From Nemertoderma westbladi (Eukaryota; Xenacoelomorpha; Nemertodermatida; Nemertodermatidae), in NCBI GenBank assembly GCA_032718475.1, contig JAUCBJ010004770.1:1-55697 (forward strand): 55,697 bases of DNA, in the 5' to 3' direction. The first letter of the stretch is position 1; each line of letters opens with the position of its first letter. The notes beneath the pieces are model-generated. The model did not search any database. It saw only the letters and a program-made list of their open reading frames with translations, and was not told the origin of the DNA. Shown one piece after another: positions 21,066-31,103 of the stretch. A program made the translations under genes and the position numbers.

Positions 21066-23501
21066 AATAACTATAATTAAATTTTAGGCATAAAATAGAT
21101 TATTTCAAACACATATAAACTATAATAAAATATATTTATAGTATATAAATATAAGGTTGACATGTGGGGCGATACACGAAGTAAGGTGAGACTTTGCGTA
21201 GGGGTACTACCATTAATGTACCTGTCGTTCTGTCGCGTTTTCTTTCTGTCGTGTCCAATTTTGAACGAAACAATTTTGAATTTTGAACTAACCAAACTTG
21301 GTACACATGTAAACTGGCAAAAGTTTATAAATTTTCCAAGTTGAATTTACGATTTAAGTGTGGCCTCCGAGAAACTAAGCTAAAAGCTGTTAATTAGTCA
21401 ATTAAGTTGATTGCGGTAATAAACAGCTTTTTCAAGCCTGTCTTAAAATGGAAATTAATTATTTTATAGTATAAGATTTAAATAGTCATACTGAAAAATG
21501 ATACAGCTGATATCCCCATTCAATTATACTGTAGTTTTTAATAAGTACAAGTGATTTTCTTTAATAAATGTGTCTTTTATAATCGATATAAAACGTAATT
21601 AAAACGGCATAGTTATTGAATACAGATTGAATCCAGCTCATTATTTATTGGTCAACATATCTAGTCACTACCGGTGTCGAGCTGCTAGAGTCCGGAGTTG
21701 TTACAGTAGGGTAATCACTGGAAGTGGACGGGGTGAAGATGTACAGTAACTGTCTGTACACGATGTACAGGGAAAGAGATTGGGCAGCTAAGGATTTTCA
21801 CTAGCATCTCTGCATCCCTCCTACCTACCTTCTATCCCCCTGTTAATAGATTATTATTGCTTAATTATCAAAACATTACCACCGCAGAAGGCTTATATAC
21901 CCCAATAAGTTAGTTAATTCCACAAAATATTGAGCTAATTATTTTCTATGGGATTTCTGAGAAAGGTTCTTAAAAATTATATTATTATTTTTGTGTGTCC
22001 TAAACATTTTTTACACGACTAAGGCACTAGCAGGATAAATTAATTTAATTTCATTACTACATCGACATCGGCATAAGATAATTTTTAATATTTCTGACAA
22101 ATTGAGACTCAACAATACAATCTTAAATTATAAAACAGAAATTCACTGTCATCAATCTCGGAACGTACCCCAGTAGTCCTGTCTTGCCTTATGCGTTGTG
22201 GTGCAGATTAAAAGGGGTCTCCATTCATTTATTGAATGGCGGTTGTGTTAAATTTCTGAAATACAGTACAGAATTTGTGATAGAATCACTCAATGTTTAT
22301 CTCAATCTTAATTATTATTTTATGTCTAATAACTAAGCCTTGTGCTGAGCGAAGGCCCAACGAACATATGGTTCGATTGAAAATTAACAGTAACATATTT
22401 GGCCCGTAACAATACGCTTGATTGGCGGGAAAAAAATGAGGTATTCTGAAGATGACCCATTCAACAAGATAATACAAAGTTTGTACGGTAGTATAATTTT
22501 GAGGGGAGTATTAGCTCCCCTGAACCCCTGATCACCGGAAAATATACCCTGACAATATACTAAGACCCCGGACAATACAAAATTGCTTGATCCAAATACA
22601 ATTTTAATTAGAACCTGTAGAAAATAAAACTAATGGAGATTTCCAACAAATGCTCTCGGTGTATTTTAAGTCGGTGAGCCAACAAATGTGGGATTATATA
22701 TATCTCTGAACATTTGACTGATCTTTAGGGAAGAAACCTTTTTGTGTGATCAACCAGAATTGTTATAAATCCTGACTGACTCAAATTATTAAGGGAAACA
22801 AATTTGGCATAATGTTCCGTTTGTCGCAAAAAAAAGAATTACTGAGTTATAAAGTGAAATAAATATTAATAATATCATATAAAATATCATGGTAGTCCAA
22901 TTATAAGCAATATATGTATAAATTCAATATAATTTCGTCACAATTCTCAGCTATAAAATGTTATCGGGCTACATTATATCAGTAGGTTTCTTTGTATTGT
23001 AGAAAACTTTAATAACACAAGAAAATCAAATACAAGTAGCATAAACGGTCTAGTATAGTTACTAATTACTACTGCTAGTAGTATAAATAGGCCTACTATC
23101 TAAAATGTACTTTTAGTATGAATGTTTTGTTTAGCTAAATAAACTCTTATTCGACGCGAATTACTTTGAAGAGTGTAGGGCCAAGTAAATGTTTTTAATA
23201 ATTGTGTTAAAATAAACAGATGGATTAAAAATATGAAATATATGACTTTTTGATAACAATTTAAATTCATTTCATATTGACAATCAGATCTTCTTTTAAA
23301 TTTCATATTTATGGGGTAAACTTTATATTTAACCACATTTTCACCCTTTACATTAAATTCTTAAAAACTAAAATAATTAAACGACTTATTAATTAGGCAA
23401 CACGATGAAACTTGGATTAAAAGATACAATACTAAATAAAGGAAATATAATTATATTCCAATAATGTAAAGGAAATATCGGGGGTATTCTAAATTAATTA
23501 A
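21066..23501. other. Intergenic, AT-rich
   Basis: No gene, tRNA or bounded repeat recognised. It lies between LINE-D and the 3' end of ARPC5 and probably contains the ARPC5 3' untranslated region at its right end. I could not identify a convincing polyadenylation signal. Confidence 0.55.
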
Positions 23502-23966
23502 TTAAACAGTTTGTCGGTTTGTTAAGACGCGAACAATTGACCCTAAACCGCCGACGGCAAATAGTTTCTCGTGCCAGGACAAGAGAATAGGACATATATT
23601 ATCGGTTGTCGTTGTCTGCTCAGAGAAACCCCGGTAAACATACTTCATCAACAAATCCACTTCGCTCGCGGATAGAGTAGCAACTGCAGCCTCTATCTCC
23701 GAGGATTTAAACACAGACAGAACTCGCATTACCAACCGAAACGCTTTTAGCTTGGTATCTGTGTTCCGGCTACCGACCACTGGGTTCTGTACCACTGCTT
23801 TCAAGGCCTGGACGTTGTTCTTCGAGCCGATTAAATTGTTCACTTCCGTCTCGTTAGGGCCTTGCAGCTGAGTTTCGTTGCCATCGGTATCTTCCTGGAA
23901 GTTATCCTCGTTGTACTGATCCACATCCACTTTACGAAACTCTCGCGTTGAAACTGTTTTAGACAT
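23502..23966 (-). CDS. ARPC5: Actin-related protein 2/3 complex subunit 5
   Basis: This encodes the p16 subunit of the seven-part Arp2/3 complex, which nucleates branched actin filaments in the cytoplasm. The frame gives 154 residues from the second of two near-adjacent ATGs (MSKTVSTREFRKVDVDQYNE); an ATG two codons upstream (23970-23972) could add two residues. Diagnostic family blocks are FRKVDVD at the start, an acidic linker, LKAVVQNPVVGSRN in the middle, SEVDLLMKYVYRGF, and the C-terminal WHEKLFAVGGLGSIVRVL ending in a basic TV. The length equals the usual family size of about 150. The coding region is a single uninterrupted exon, which is notable because vertebrate ARPC5 genes have introns. 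No stop or frameshift is present, so it looks functional, although a retrocopy origin cannot be excluded. Confidence 0.93.
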   Translation of the reverse strand: MSKTVSTREFRKVDVDQYNEDNFQEDTDGNETQLQGPNETEVNNLIGSKNNVQALKAVVQNPVVGSRNTDTKLKAFRLVMRVLSVFKSSEIEAAVATLSASEVDLLMKYVYRGFSEQTTTTDNICPILLSWHEKLFAVGGLGSIVRVLTNRQTV

Positions 23967-25024
23967 TATCACGGGTTGGGGAGAATAACCACAGTCAGAC
24001 AGATTCTAAGGTTACTGCTGTACTGCTGGACTACCGATACCTGTACGCTATACAGCTGTAGGCAGGCCTATGTTTCAGCTTTTATATTTCTGTATTTAGG
24101 CCTATGATACCGGATACTGTACTGTGATAGGATAGCTGATAGGGGCCTACTTTATGGCTCTTTGATCTTGTAGTCTTGTGGCAGTGGTAGGCCTACAGTG
24201 CAGCAGTTGGTGGTGGTTGGTTTAGCGTCTGGCTGTCTGGCTAGCATAGTGTAATAGTCTGGTAGTGGCTAGTCACCTAGTGGCTATGGACCGTAATGGT
24301 GGGATGTATACTGATATAACAGTATAAGCAAATTAGTTACTGAGTTTGCAGGTTTGAGTTAGCCTACCTGGCCTGGCCTACTGTCTGTCTATACAGCTAG
24401 GCCTCAGTATACCTGTCAGCCTGTATAGCTGTATAATCATGTACTCAGCAATTCCAGAACTCAGGTACTATTGCAGTACTGTACTACAGCAGTACAGTCT
24501 GACAGTACTCAGGTACTCGTTTACCGTACCCGGTTTATTGAACAAACTAATACTGCAATAGGCCTTACTGCTGTACCTGCAATACTTTCCGGTTTTGGCA
24601 AGGACTACCGGTACTACTGTATTTAACAGTATAATCAGATAATACAGTAATACTATAATACAGTAATAAGGACTGGCATAGCAAATCTAATCTTCAGGCT
24701 CCGCTAGTGGGGACATTCATTTCAATAGCAAAAAGAGTCTCAATTTCATATCTTGACAAGTAAAAAACAACTTTTAAAGATATTTCACTAACGCTGAAAT
24801 CGATTTGTTCTAATTATACTGTTATAAGGGTACTGGTTCAGTGGTTGTCATCATGAGTTAATTTAATTGATTAAAAAAAAACTCATTCGATTTTACTAAT
24901 AAATTACTACAGTACTAATACAAACAGCTAATGATATATTTTTTCGTGATACCTACTGTAATGGCCAATCTTCAGTGTTTTCGGTTTAGTAGGTTATTTT
25001 ATTACAAAAACAGTTTTATAATGT
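23967..25024. other. Upstream region of ARPC5, non-coding
   Basis: This is the 5' flank of ARPC5 (minus strand). It is rich in short palindromic words such as TAGGCCTA and TACTGTA, and no open frame of note occurs. A promoter must lie here if the gene is active, but I see no clear TATA box or initiator at a convincing distance. Confidence 0.45.
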
Positions 25025-25032
25025 TCTATATA
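25025..25032. repeat. 8-bp target duplication of hAT-like element, left
   Basis: TCTATATA directly precedes CAGGGGCGG at 25033 and recurs at 28534-28541 directly after CCGCCCCTG. An 8-bp duplication with CAGGG-type ends is the hAT superfamily pattern. Confidence 0.85.
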
Positions 25033-26216
25033 CAGGGGCGGTTTCTGGGGGGGAGGGTCGGACACACCCTCCGGACCATATTTGAGTCGGTGCAAATGTT
25101 ACCAGTCGGTGCACACAGGGTTAAGATGGTTCATAATATCATGAAACTATTTTACAGTGTAATGCCAGTGAAAGAGGAAAGATTGAATTTAACTATAATA
25201 CTGGTACAGTCAGACAGTAGGAATACTTGCCTATATGGTAATAATAGGACTTTCTGTTTTATCTTTGTTTTAATTTCAATATAATATTTATTTATTATTT
25301 TATTATACTGGTACTTACCGACTACTTACTGTATTCAAAAATCAAAACTGTCAATTTGCTAACTAAATGAAGAGACGAAAACCCACGAGCAGCAGTGCGG
25401 TATCTCATCGCGGTCAACGCTACAAAGTAAAATGAAAAGCAGATAAGTGTAGAGCTATATTTAATGCTGATTACCATTACAGGATAGAACACAATAAAAA
25501 TATCTCACGATGGAAAGAATGTTAGGTATGAAAGACTTTAGAGTCATTGCATGTTAAGTTTCACTTTTTTTCCCTAGGAAAAAAGTGAGGTTTACTCTTC
25601 CCCGGCGAAAAAAGAAAATTAAAATATTTTTCGTGGATTCTTAAATTTTATGTGTTGAAAGAGCATCGACGTAGAAAAGGTTTGCACGTAATTTTAGCAA
25701 AATTCACTCATGCACACACTCAAAAGTAAATAAATTTACCTTAGGTGCAGAATATTCATTTTTTCACCTCGAAGAACTTATTTTTTCATTCCTGCTTTTT
25801 GTGACGTTTATTGTTTATATATTAGGCACCTTCTCTGCGAATTTCAAGAAAATTGACCAAAAAATGACGAAATGGTGGCACTTTTGTCGGATGTGGTTGG
25901 AGGTTTTTTATAAGTAGTCCATATTAGGGTTCGACCCGTTCATCATTTTAGGCCGGTGCAAACCATACTGCTTTTTTTAAAAAAACACTGGTTTACCGGA
26001 CCAGGGTGGCAACTTAGATCCCAAAGGCATAGATGATCCTCAGTACCAGTACTGCATACTGTATATTACGGTACCAACTGCAGAAAAACTGTAATGCAGA
26101 AATACAGCAGTTTTGTATAAACTGAAGTTTTATTATTATTTCTGTGTTGTCATTATTACATAGTTCTGTATTTCTGTGTGCTGTGTCAAGAAATAGTTTA
26201 TTTATTATCTGACACC

Positions 26217-28081
26217 ATGGCATCAACAAGTCGCCGACTCACTGCCGCTGAAGTGGATAAATTAATCGCTAATTTCTATGAAGAAATCTATCAAGAAGAT
26301 CGGAACTTTGCTGGTGATGGCGTGTCGGCATTCCCTGATGAAGGAGATTCCGATTATGAAGAAGTTCTGGACGAAGATGGCAACACTGATGATGTAACCG
26401 TGGAGGATGATCCAAACCAAGATGCAGAACCTGAGGACAATGATGAACCAGCAGCAACGCCAAAGAAGAAACAGAAATTCACAGACTATACAAAAGTCAT
26501 TGATTCTAGTGATTATGATCGGCTTCCTGACCAACCCGAAGAAACATTTGTGTGGACGAACAAAGCTAAAGAAAGAAACGCGAATTCCCCTTCTGAAACA
26601 TGGAGCCTAATGATTCCAGATGATGAAGTGATGAAAATTGTCGAGTTCACCAACAGAAAAATATCAGCGCTCCGCGAATTACTTGGCGAGCGACTGATGG
26701 AAAACGATAAGAAGACACAATACAAGTTGGCATCACTGCTTGAAATGAAAGCATGGTTCGGTTTACTATACCTACAGTACAAGGAGCATTGAAGCTGAAC
26801 ACTACAGACATAGACAATGTGTGGTACCACAAAAGTTCCAATGACATTTTCTCTGCCACCATGCAGCGGAAACAGTTTACTTTCCTCACGAGAATCGTTC
26901 AGTTTGACGATGGAGAAACAAGAGCAGAGCGGTGGAGTCAAGACCGGTTTGCAGCCTTCAGAAATTTTTTTGAAAGTGTGAATCGTCGGTTCTTGCATCT
27001 CAGGAAACCGTCCCAGCACTTGGCTATTGATGAAACACTTTATTCTTATCTTGGAAAGATTAGCTTCAAACAATATAATCCCAGCAAGCCTGCTAAGTAT
27101 GGTTTGCTTTTCAGAAGCCTCTGTGATTCAACCATTCAATACACCTACATCTCTCTGCCATATGCTGGGAAACCAAGAGGCATACCCGATAACTACTACG
27201 TAACCGGAACAGACAAATATACGGAGTACTTGGTAAATAATGCGATTGAAGTCGGTGGGATGGATTGTTTGAGTGGGAGAAACATTGCTTTGGATAGGTA
27301 CTTTACATCGATGAGCATTGCCGATTGGTGCCTCAAACGTAAAATCTCTGTTACAGGCACCCTGAAGTCCGATCGCAAAGGAATCCCGAAGGAGATGAAG
27401 GCTCCATCGAAGGAGAGCACAGGAAGAGAATCAAAATCAACGAAGTGGTGCTACAACGAAAAGAAGATGCTTATATCCTATGCAGATGAGAAGAAGAGCG
27501 GAACCAAGATTGTTCTTGCACTCACAACGTTGTATGATACAATGCGTGTGTCTCGAGACCAGAGGCTAAAATCTGAACCAATTGTTTACTACGATCATAT
27601 GAAAGGAGGTGTGGATGTCGTGGATCTTGTTGCCATCGGTGCATCTACTAGGGCAAAGACGAAGCGGTGGACTTTGAATGCCAACTTCTTTCTCCTTGAC
27701 ATTGTGCGGACGAATGCAAGAGCCTTGTACAATGAAGTGCAGAAGAAGAATCATTCCAATTTCGAGTTCACTTGGCTCCTGGGGAAGGAGTTGGTTACAC
27801 CTTTCATGGTGTTGCGACTGGAACACCCTATTGGACTCCAAACGAATGTAGTCAATAAAATGAAACGTGTGCTGAAGTGTGATGAGGGTGTGGCTCCAAA
27901 GAAGAGGAAAGACGAATTCGAATATGGTCGGTGTGCCATGTGTTTGGAGGATGTAGATCGTGGCTTCAAGAAAAGAAACAATTTGAACAATAAAATCAGA
28001 AATAAATGTGATAAATATGGCAATTTTGTATGCACAACATATGAGGGCCTTTTTTGTTGTAACATGTGGAAAATGTGTTGA
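26217..28081 (+). pseudogene. piggyBac transposase, single frameshift
   Basis: The start ATG at 26217 has strong context (CACCATGG). The first part (about 190 codons) is acidic (EGDSDYEEVLDEDG) and ends in a frameshift between about 26770 and 26795. The rest continues from GALKLNTTDIDNVW to a TGA at 28079-28081. The DDE core blocks are visible: LAIDETLYSYLGK (first Asp, about 27025), IALDRYFTSMSIADW (second, about 27295) and MKGGVDVVDLV (third, about 27610), followed by RAKTKRWTLNANFFLLD. A cysteine-rich C-terminal domain (CAMCLEDVD ... NKCDKYGNFVC ... CCNMWKMC) is present. Total length about 620 residues is normal for the family. One shift is the only damage seen. Confidence 0.9.
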
Positions 28082-28179
28082 TGTATAAGCGATACCTTGT
28101 TACTTCCTTGCTTAATCATGTATTTGAGGCCGAAAATAAATTTTTCCTGTTTTTTACCACATTTTCCCTTTGTTTTATG

Positions 28180-28255
28180 GCATCAGGTAAATTTACCCCA
28201 CCCCCCCGGGGATACGTCATAAAAATACCCCCCCCCCCCCCCGGGATAGGGTTAA
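28180..28255 (+). repeat. Probable piggyBac right end with TTAA
   Basis: About 170 bases after the transposase stop, C-rich palindromic sequence ends in CCCGGGATAGGG followed by TTAA (28252-28255). GGG-TTAA is the usual piggyBac right boundary. I found no matching TTAACCC at a left boundary upstream of 26217, so the left end is unresolved. Confidence 0.5.
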
Positions 28256-28541
28256 TGAATTGAGCAACAAAAAGTACCAATTTAAGAATAAAATTACGTA
28301 TTAGCCTACATGGGAAAAAAAACGTAGAACATTTTTCTCGATATTATCTCAACCCTTTATTACCCTCGCTTGCGCTCCGTAAATAAAATAGGCCCCTACC
28401 TCGAGAATAGTGAAAAAAGTTATACTTTTTTTCCCATGTAATAAATGATTATGTCGGTGCAACTTTAATTTTCAGTCGGTGCAAATTGACTTACACCCCC
28501 CCCCCCACTTGTTTTGTTCTAGCGCCGCCCCTGTCTATATA

Positions 28542-28992
28542 GTATAGTATAGAACACGGCCGAGCGTAGCGAGGGAGATAGCGAGATTTAAAGGAGAAGA
28601 ATACTAAAAATAAATAAGGTTTCACCCATTGTAGCATTGAGAAATATGAGCACTACAGTACTGGCAGGTTGTATGCAATATATTTTTTGTGACCATATGT
28701 ACCGGACGAGCGCAACGAGGCTTTGAAAGCAAACGAGTACCTGCATGCTAATTCAAGGTTAAATTTACAAAAAATAAAAATAATGCACATATTGAGATTA
28801 TGAAAACAGCACAAATTAAAATTATGAAAAAGTTGAAATTGTTGAAATTTCCAAATATTAAACTACAATAAAATTAAGCTACCGTAATTATTATTATTAA
28901 TTATTACAGTATAGTAGTCTTTGCGTTTTGGCAAGTACAAAAGAGAGTTCTCAGTTCTGCAGTCAGGCATATTTCTCTATCTGCCATATACA
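28542..28992. other. Non-coding spacer
   Basis: No gene seen. Two occurrences of a GAGCGNAACGAG-like palindromic word (near 28560 and 28705) resemble those in the MULE and near 48440. Confidence 0.5.
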
Positions 28993-29034
28993 CAGGGTCT
29001 CAAAGTGCATCTGTTCTTTGAGATTATCTCAAAG
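28993..29034 (+). repeat. 42-bp terminal inverted repeat, left
   Basis: The segment begins CAGGGTCTCAAAGTGCATCT and matches the reverse complement of 43790-43831 at 39 of 42 positions. It is followed to about 29205 by repeated subterminal CTTTGAATTCTTTGAGAAA words, which also occur inside the other end. Confidence 0.85.
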
Positions 29035-29664
29035 TTTTTCTAAAAGTGTCTAAAAGTCATTACATTACTCCCAACGGCCGCTTTGAATTCTTGTAGACAC
29101 TTTTAGTTGGGAATCTCAAAGTGATTTCCTGCTTTTAGGCACTTTGAATTCTTTGAGAAATGTCACTTTTAGGTAGTTAGCGGCACTTTGAATTCTTTGA
29201 GAAAATAAACTCCGAGGTATTCGTGATTGACAGCTCGTGGTAAGTTAACTGAGAGGCAGAGGCATTCTCGGGGAACAATATCTAGTGGGCAACAATGTGA
29301 TACTTGTGGACTGGCCAGTTATTGCCTAGAAGCTATTCCCATTAATTTATCACATTGAGATTCCGGAGGTGAATTTGGGATGGGTTTTCGGTCGCAAGTA
29401 CAAATTGAATTTACGGCGCCCTTTGACAAGCATTCTACGCCCCTCCCCCCCACCCACCCTCCCCTTCTATTTGGACATAAAGACCTTTTATAAAGGTCTT
29501 TCTAAAAAAAACATTCTTAAAAATCTAATAATACATGAAACATAATTAGTGACAAGATTAATGCTTGAGAAGATTGATTAATTTAATAATAACATAATAC
29601 AATAATATTAACAATTAATAAGAGAAACTGCACTGCAGTTTCTCTGTGTACGCAGTTTCATTAC

Positions 29665-29715
29665 AATGACCTGAAGAAGCCCTGTTGGGAGAAAGCTGTA
29701 ATAACTTTTGTCATT
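29665..29715 (+). ncRNA. Hammerhead-ribozyme-like motif (weak)
   Basis: CTGAAGA (29671) and GAAA (29691) are separated by a short CCC-TGTT-GGG hairpin. They are flanked by AATGAC and GTCATT, which could form a 6-bp stem I. A convincing stem III is missing, so activity is doubtful. Similar cores are known from retroelement-associated ribozymes. Confidence 0.25.
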
Positions 29716-29927
29716 CATTTCATTAGTCACCTGAAGTCAACCCGTACTACCTTAACTGTTTAATATGATAACTACGGTGACGAGAGCGCGATAATTCCTT
29801 CTTAAAAACGAAGAAAGGCTTTCAACTTTCAAGTACGATAGAACGGCTACACTCTTGTATTGTTTTAACTTAATAGAGATATTAAAATCCCCTGCCCCTG
29901 GCGTTTATATTTGAGCATATTTTAAAT

Positions 29928-29932
29928 GTTTG
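29928..29932. repeat. BEL/Pao 5-bp target duplication, left
   Basis: GTTTG directly precedes the left LTR and recurs at 42717-42721 directly after the right LTR. Five bases is a usual LTR-element duplication. Confidence 0.9.
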
Positions 29933-31025
29933 TGTTCGCGCTTTTAGACCTTTAGCAGTTTAACCTGCCAATTTTAGTTGTCCTCTTGTTTATAAATCGA
30001 CTTTAGCCTATATCAATTACTTAGTGTACTGAAGTTACATCAGCCGAAGCCAGTCTGTGCGCGACCTTTCACCCACGGTTTTGGGAGACTGGATTCGGAT
30101 TCCTTGAGAGTTATTGCAGTGTAGACCTACTCTATTATTCTATTGATCGTTACTATATAATCTCTGACAATATATTTACTTTCGGGGAAATATTAACAGT
30201 TCCTTTAGGACGTGGCGCTTTAAGTATAAAAACAGAGTTATGACTTATACTAATCACAACTAGATGGCCACAGAGTTTCGTAAATAGCGCATTCTTTAGG
30301 AGATGCTTTATTAACCTTCACACTACTTCACACTACTTCGCACTGATCTGCCGACCGTCACTGAATTTGGTCATATATAAGGAGGATTGCAACTGACACA
30401 CGTAGGGATTATGAAATAGCATTTAATTCACACAAAAACCACTATAATTTAAGTCGCAGTTGCTACCGGTAAACCTGTTCCTCTTACCTTCAGTAATCAA
30501 GAAGATTGGGGGTTTTATGATTATTTATCGGTATTCTCCAAATATAACAACAATATCCATTAATATAACAACAATTAATAACAGAAGTAGAATAATGTGG
30601 TGAACAGTCAGTATGTGTTACTTATGCAGTTATGAAATATTCAGTATGAAATGTATGACAAGGATAATAGATTTACGTTCTTATAATCAAGGCCATCTGA
30701 TGTTTAGGCCAAAGTCTGAAACTTCTACACAGAAGTACAGAAGATTCCGAGCCGGTTCTGGTGGTCAGAAAAATAGTAAACAAAGACCGTAATGCATTGC
30801 GCGGGTTTCCATAGGCCTCTGTCAGACATAAGGGGGAAAATCGCTCTGATTGGCTGGACAAGGCAGAACAAAGAAAACTTCCACGTCCACAAAGAATCAG
30901 CTGATAGATGTCGTCACACCAGCTCCAATTCCTTCCCGTCGCGTAGTTGGATAAATTTAGGGCTATTTTAGAGTATTCTGCGCATTGTGGAAAAATGACT
31001 TGTTATGTCCGCAAAAGCTTTTACA
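29933..31025 (-). repeat. BEL/Pao LTR (3' LTR of the element)
   Basis: This 1093-bp LTR begins TGTTCGCG and ends TTTTACA in plus orientation, so it has TG...CA ends. It pairs with 41619-42716, from which it differs by roughly 25 substitutions and one 5-bp indel, about 2-3 % divergence. The element is transcribed on the minus strand, so this copy is downstream. A short purine-rich stretch, GGGAGCGG on the minus strand, abuts its inner edge as a possible polypurine tract. Confidence 0.95.
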
Positions 31026-31103
31026 CCGCTCCCAGAAAATGGGATTTATGTCTATAAAATATAAAAAATCACAGTTTCTAAAATACAAAAATACTCTAAA
31101 CTA

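Larger units (their letters stand above)
25033..28533. mobile_element. hAT-like element carrying a nested piggyBac
   Basis: The 3501-bp segment starts CAGGGGCGG and ends with its exact inverse CCGCCCCTG, flanked by a perfect 8-bp duplication. Both ends carry G-rich tracts just inside the terminus. Two copies of GTCGGTGCA lie near each end, in direct rather than inverted orientation. No hAT transposase is present, so the host element is non-autonomous. The only gene inside is a piggyBac transposase, most simply a later insertion. A near-palindromic ACTTTTTTTCCCTAGG hairpin lies at about 25562-25587. Confidence 0.8.
29205..29932. other. Interior of the 42-bp-TIR element, left of BEL
   Basis: No clear coding region. 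The stretch includes a near-perfect hairpin at 29621-29645 (12-bp stem AGAGAAACTGCA) and, just after it, a hammerhead-ribozyme-like core (29665-29715) described separately. There is also an imperfect palindrome around 29478-29500. Confidence 0.5.

Noticed and set aside
25110-25124. GGGTTAA at about 25119 as the left piggyBac boundary
   Set aside because: The orientation is wrong: a left end should read TTAACCC. The following sequence does not mirror the right end.
30673-30861. Open frames inside the BEL LTRs, also at 42359-42583
   Set aside because: They differ between the two LTR copies, contain no recognisable domain and are explained by LTR sequence.
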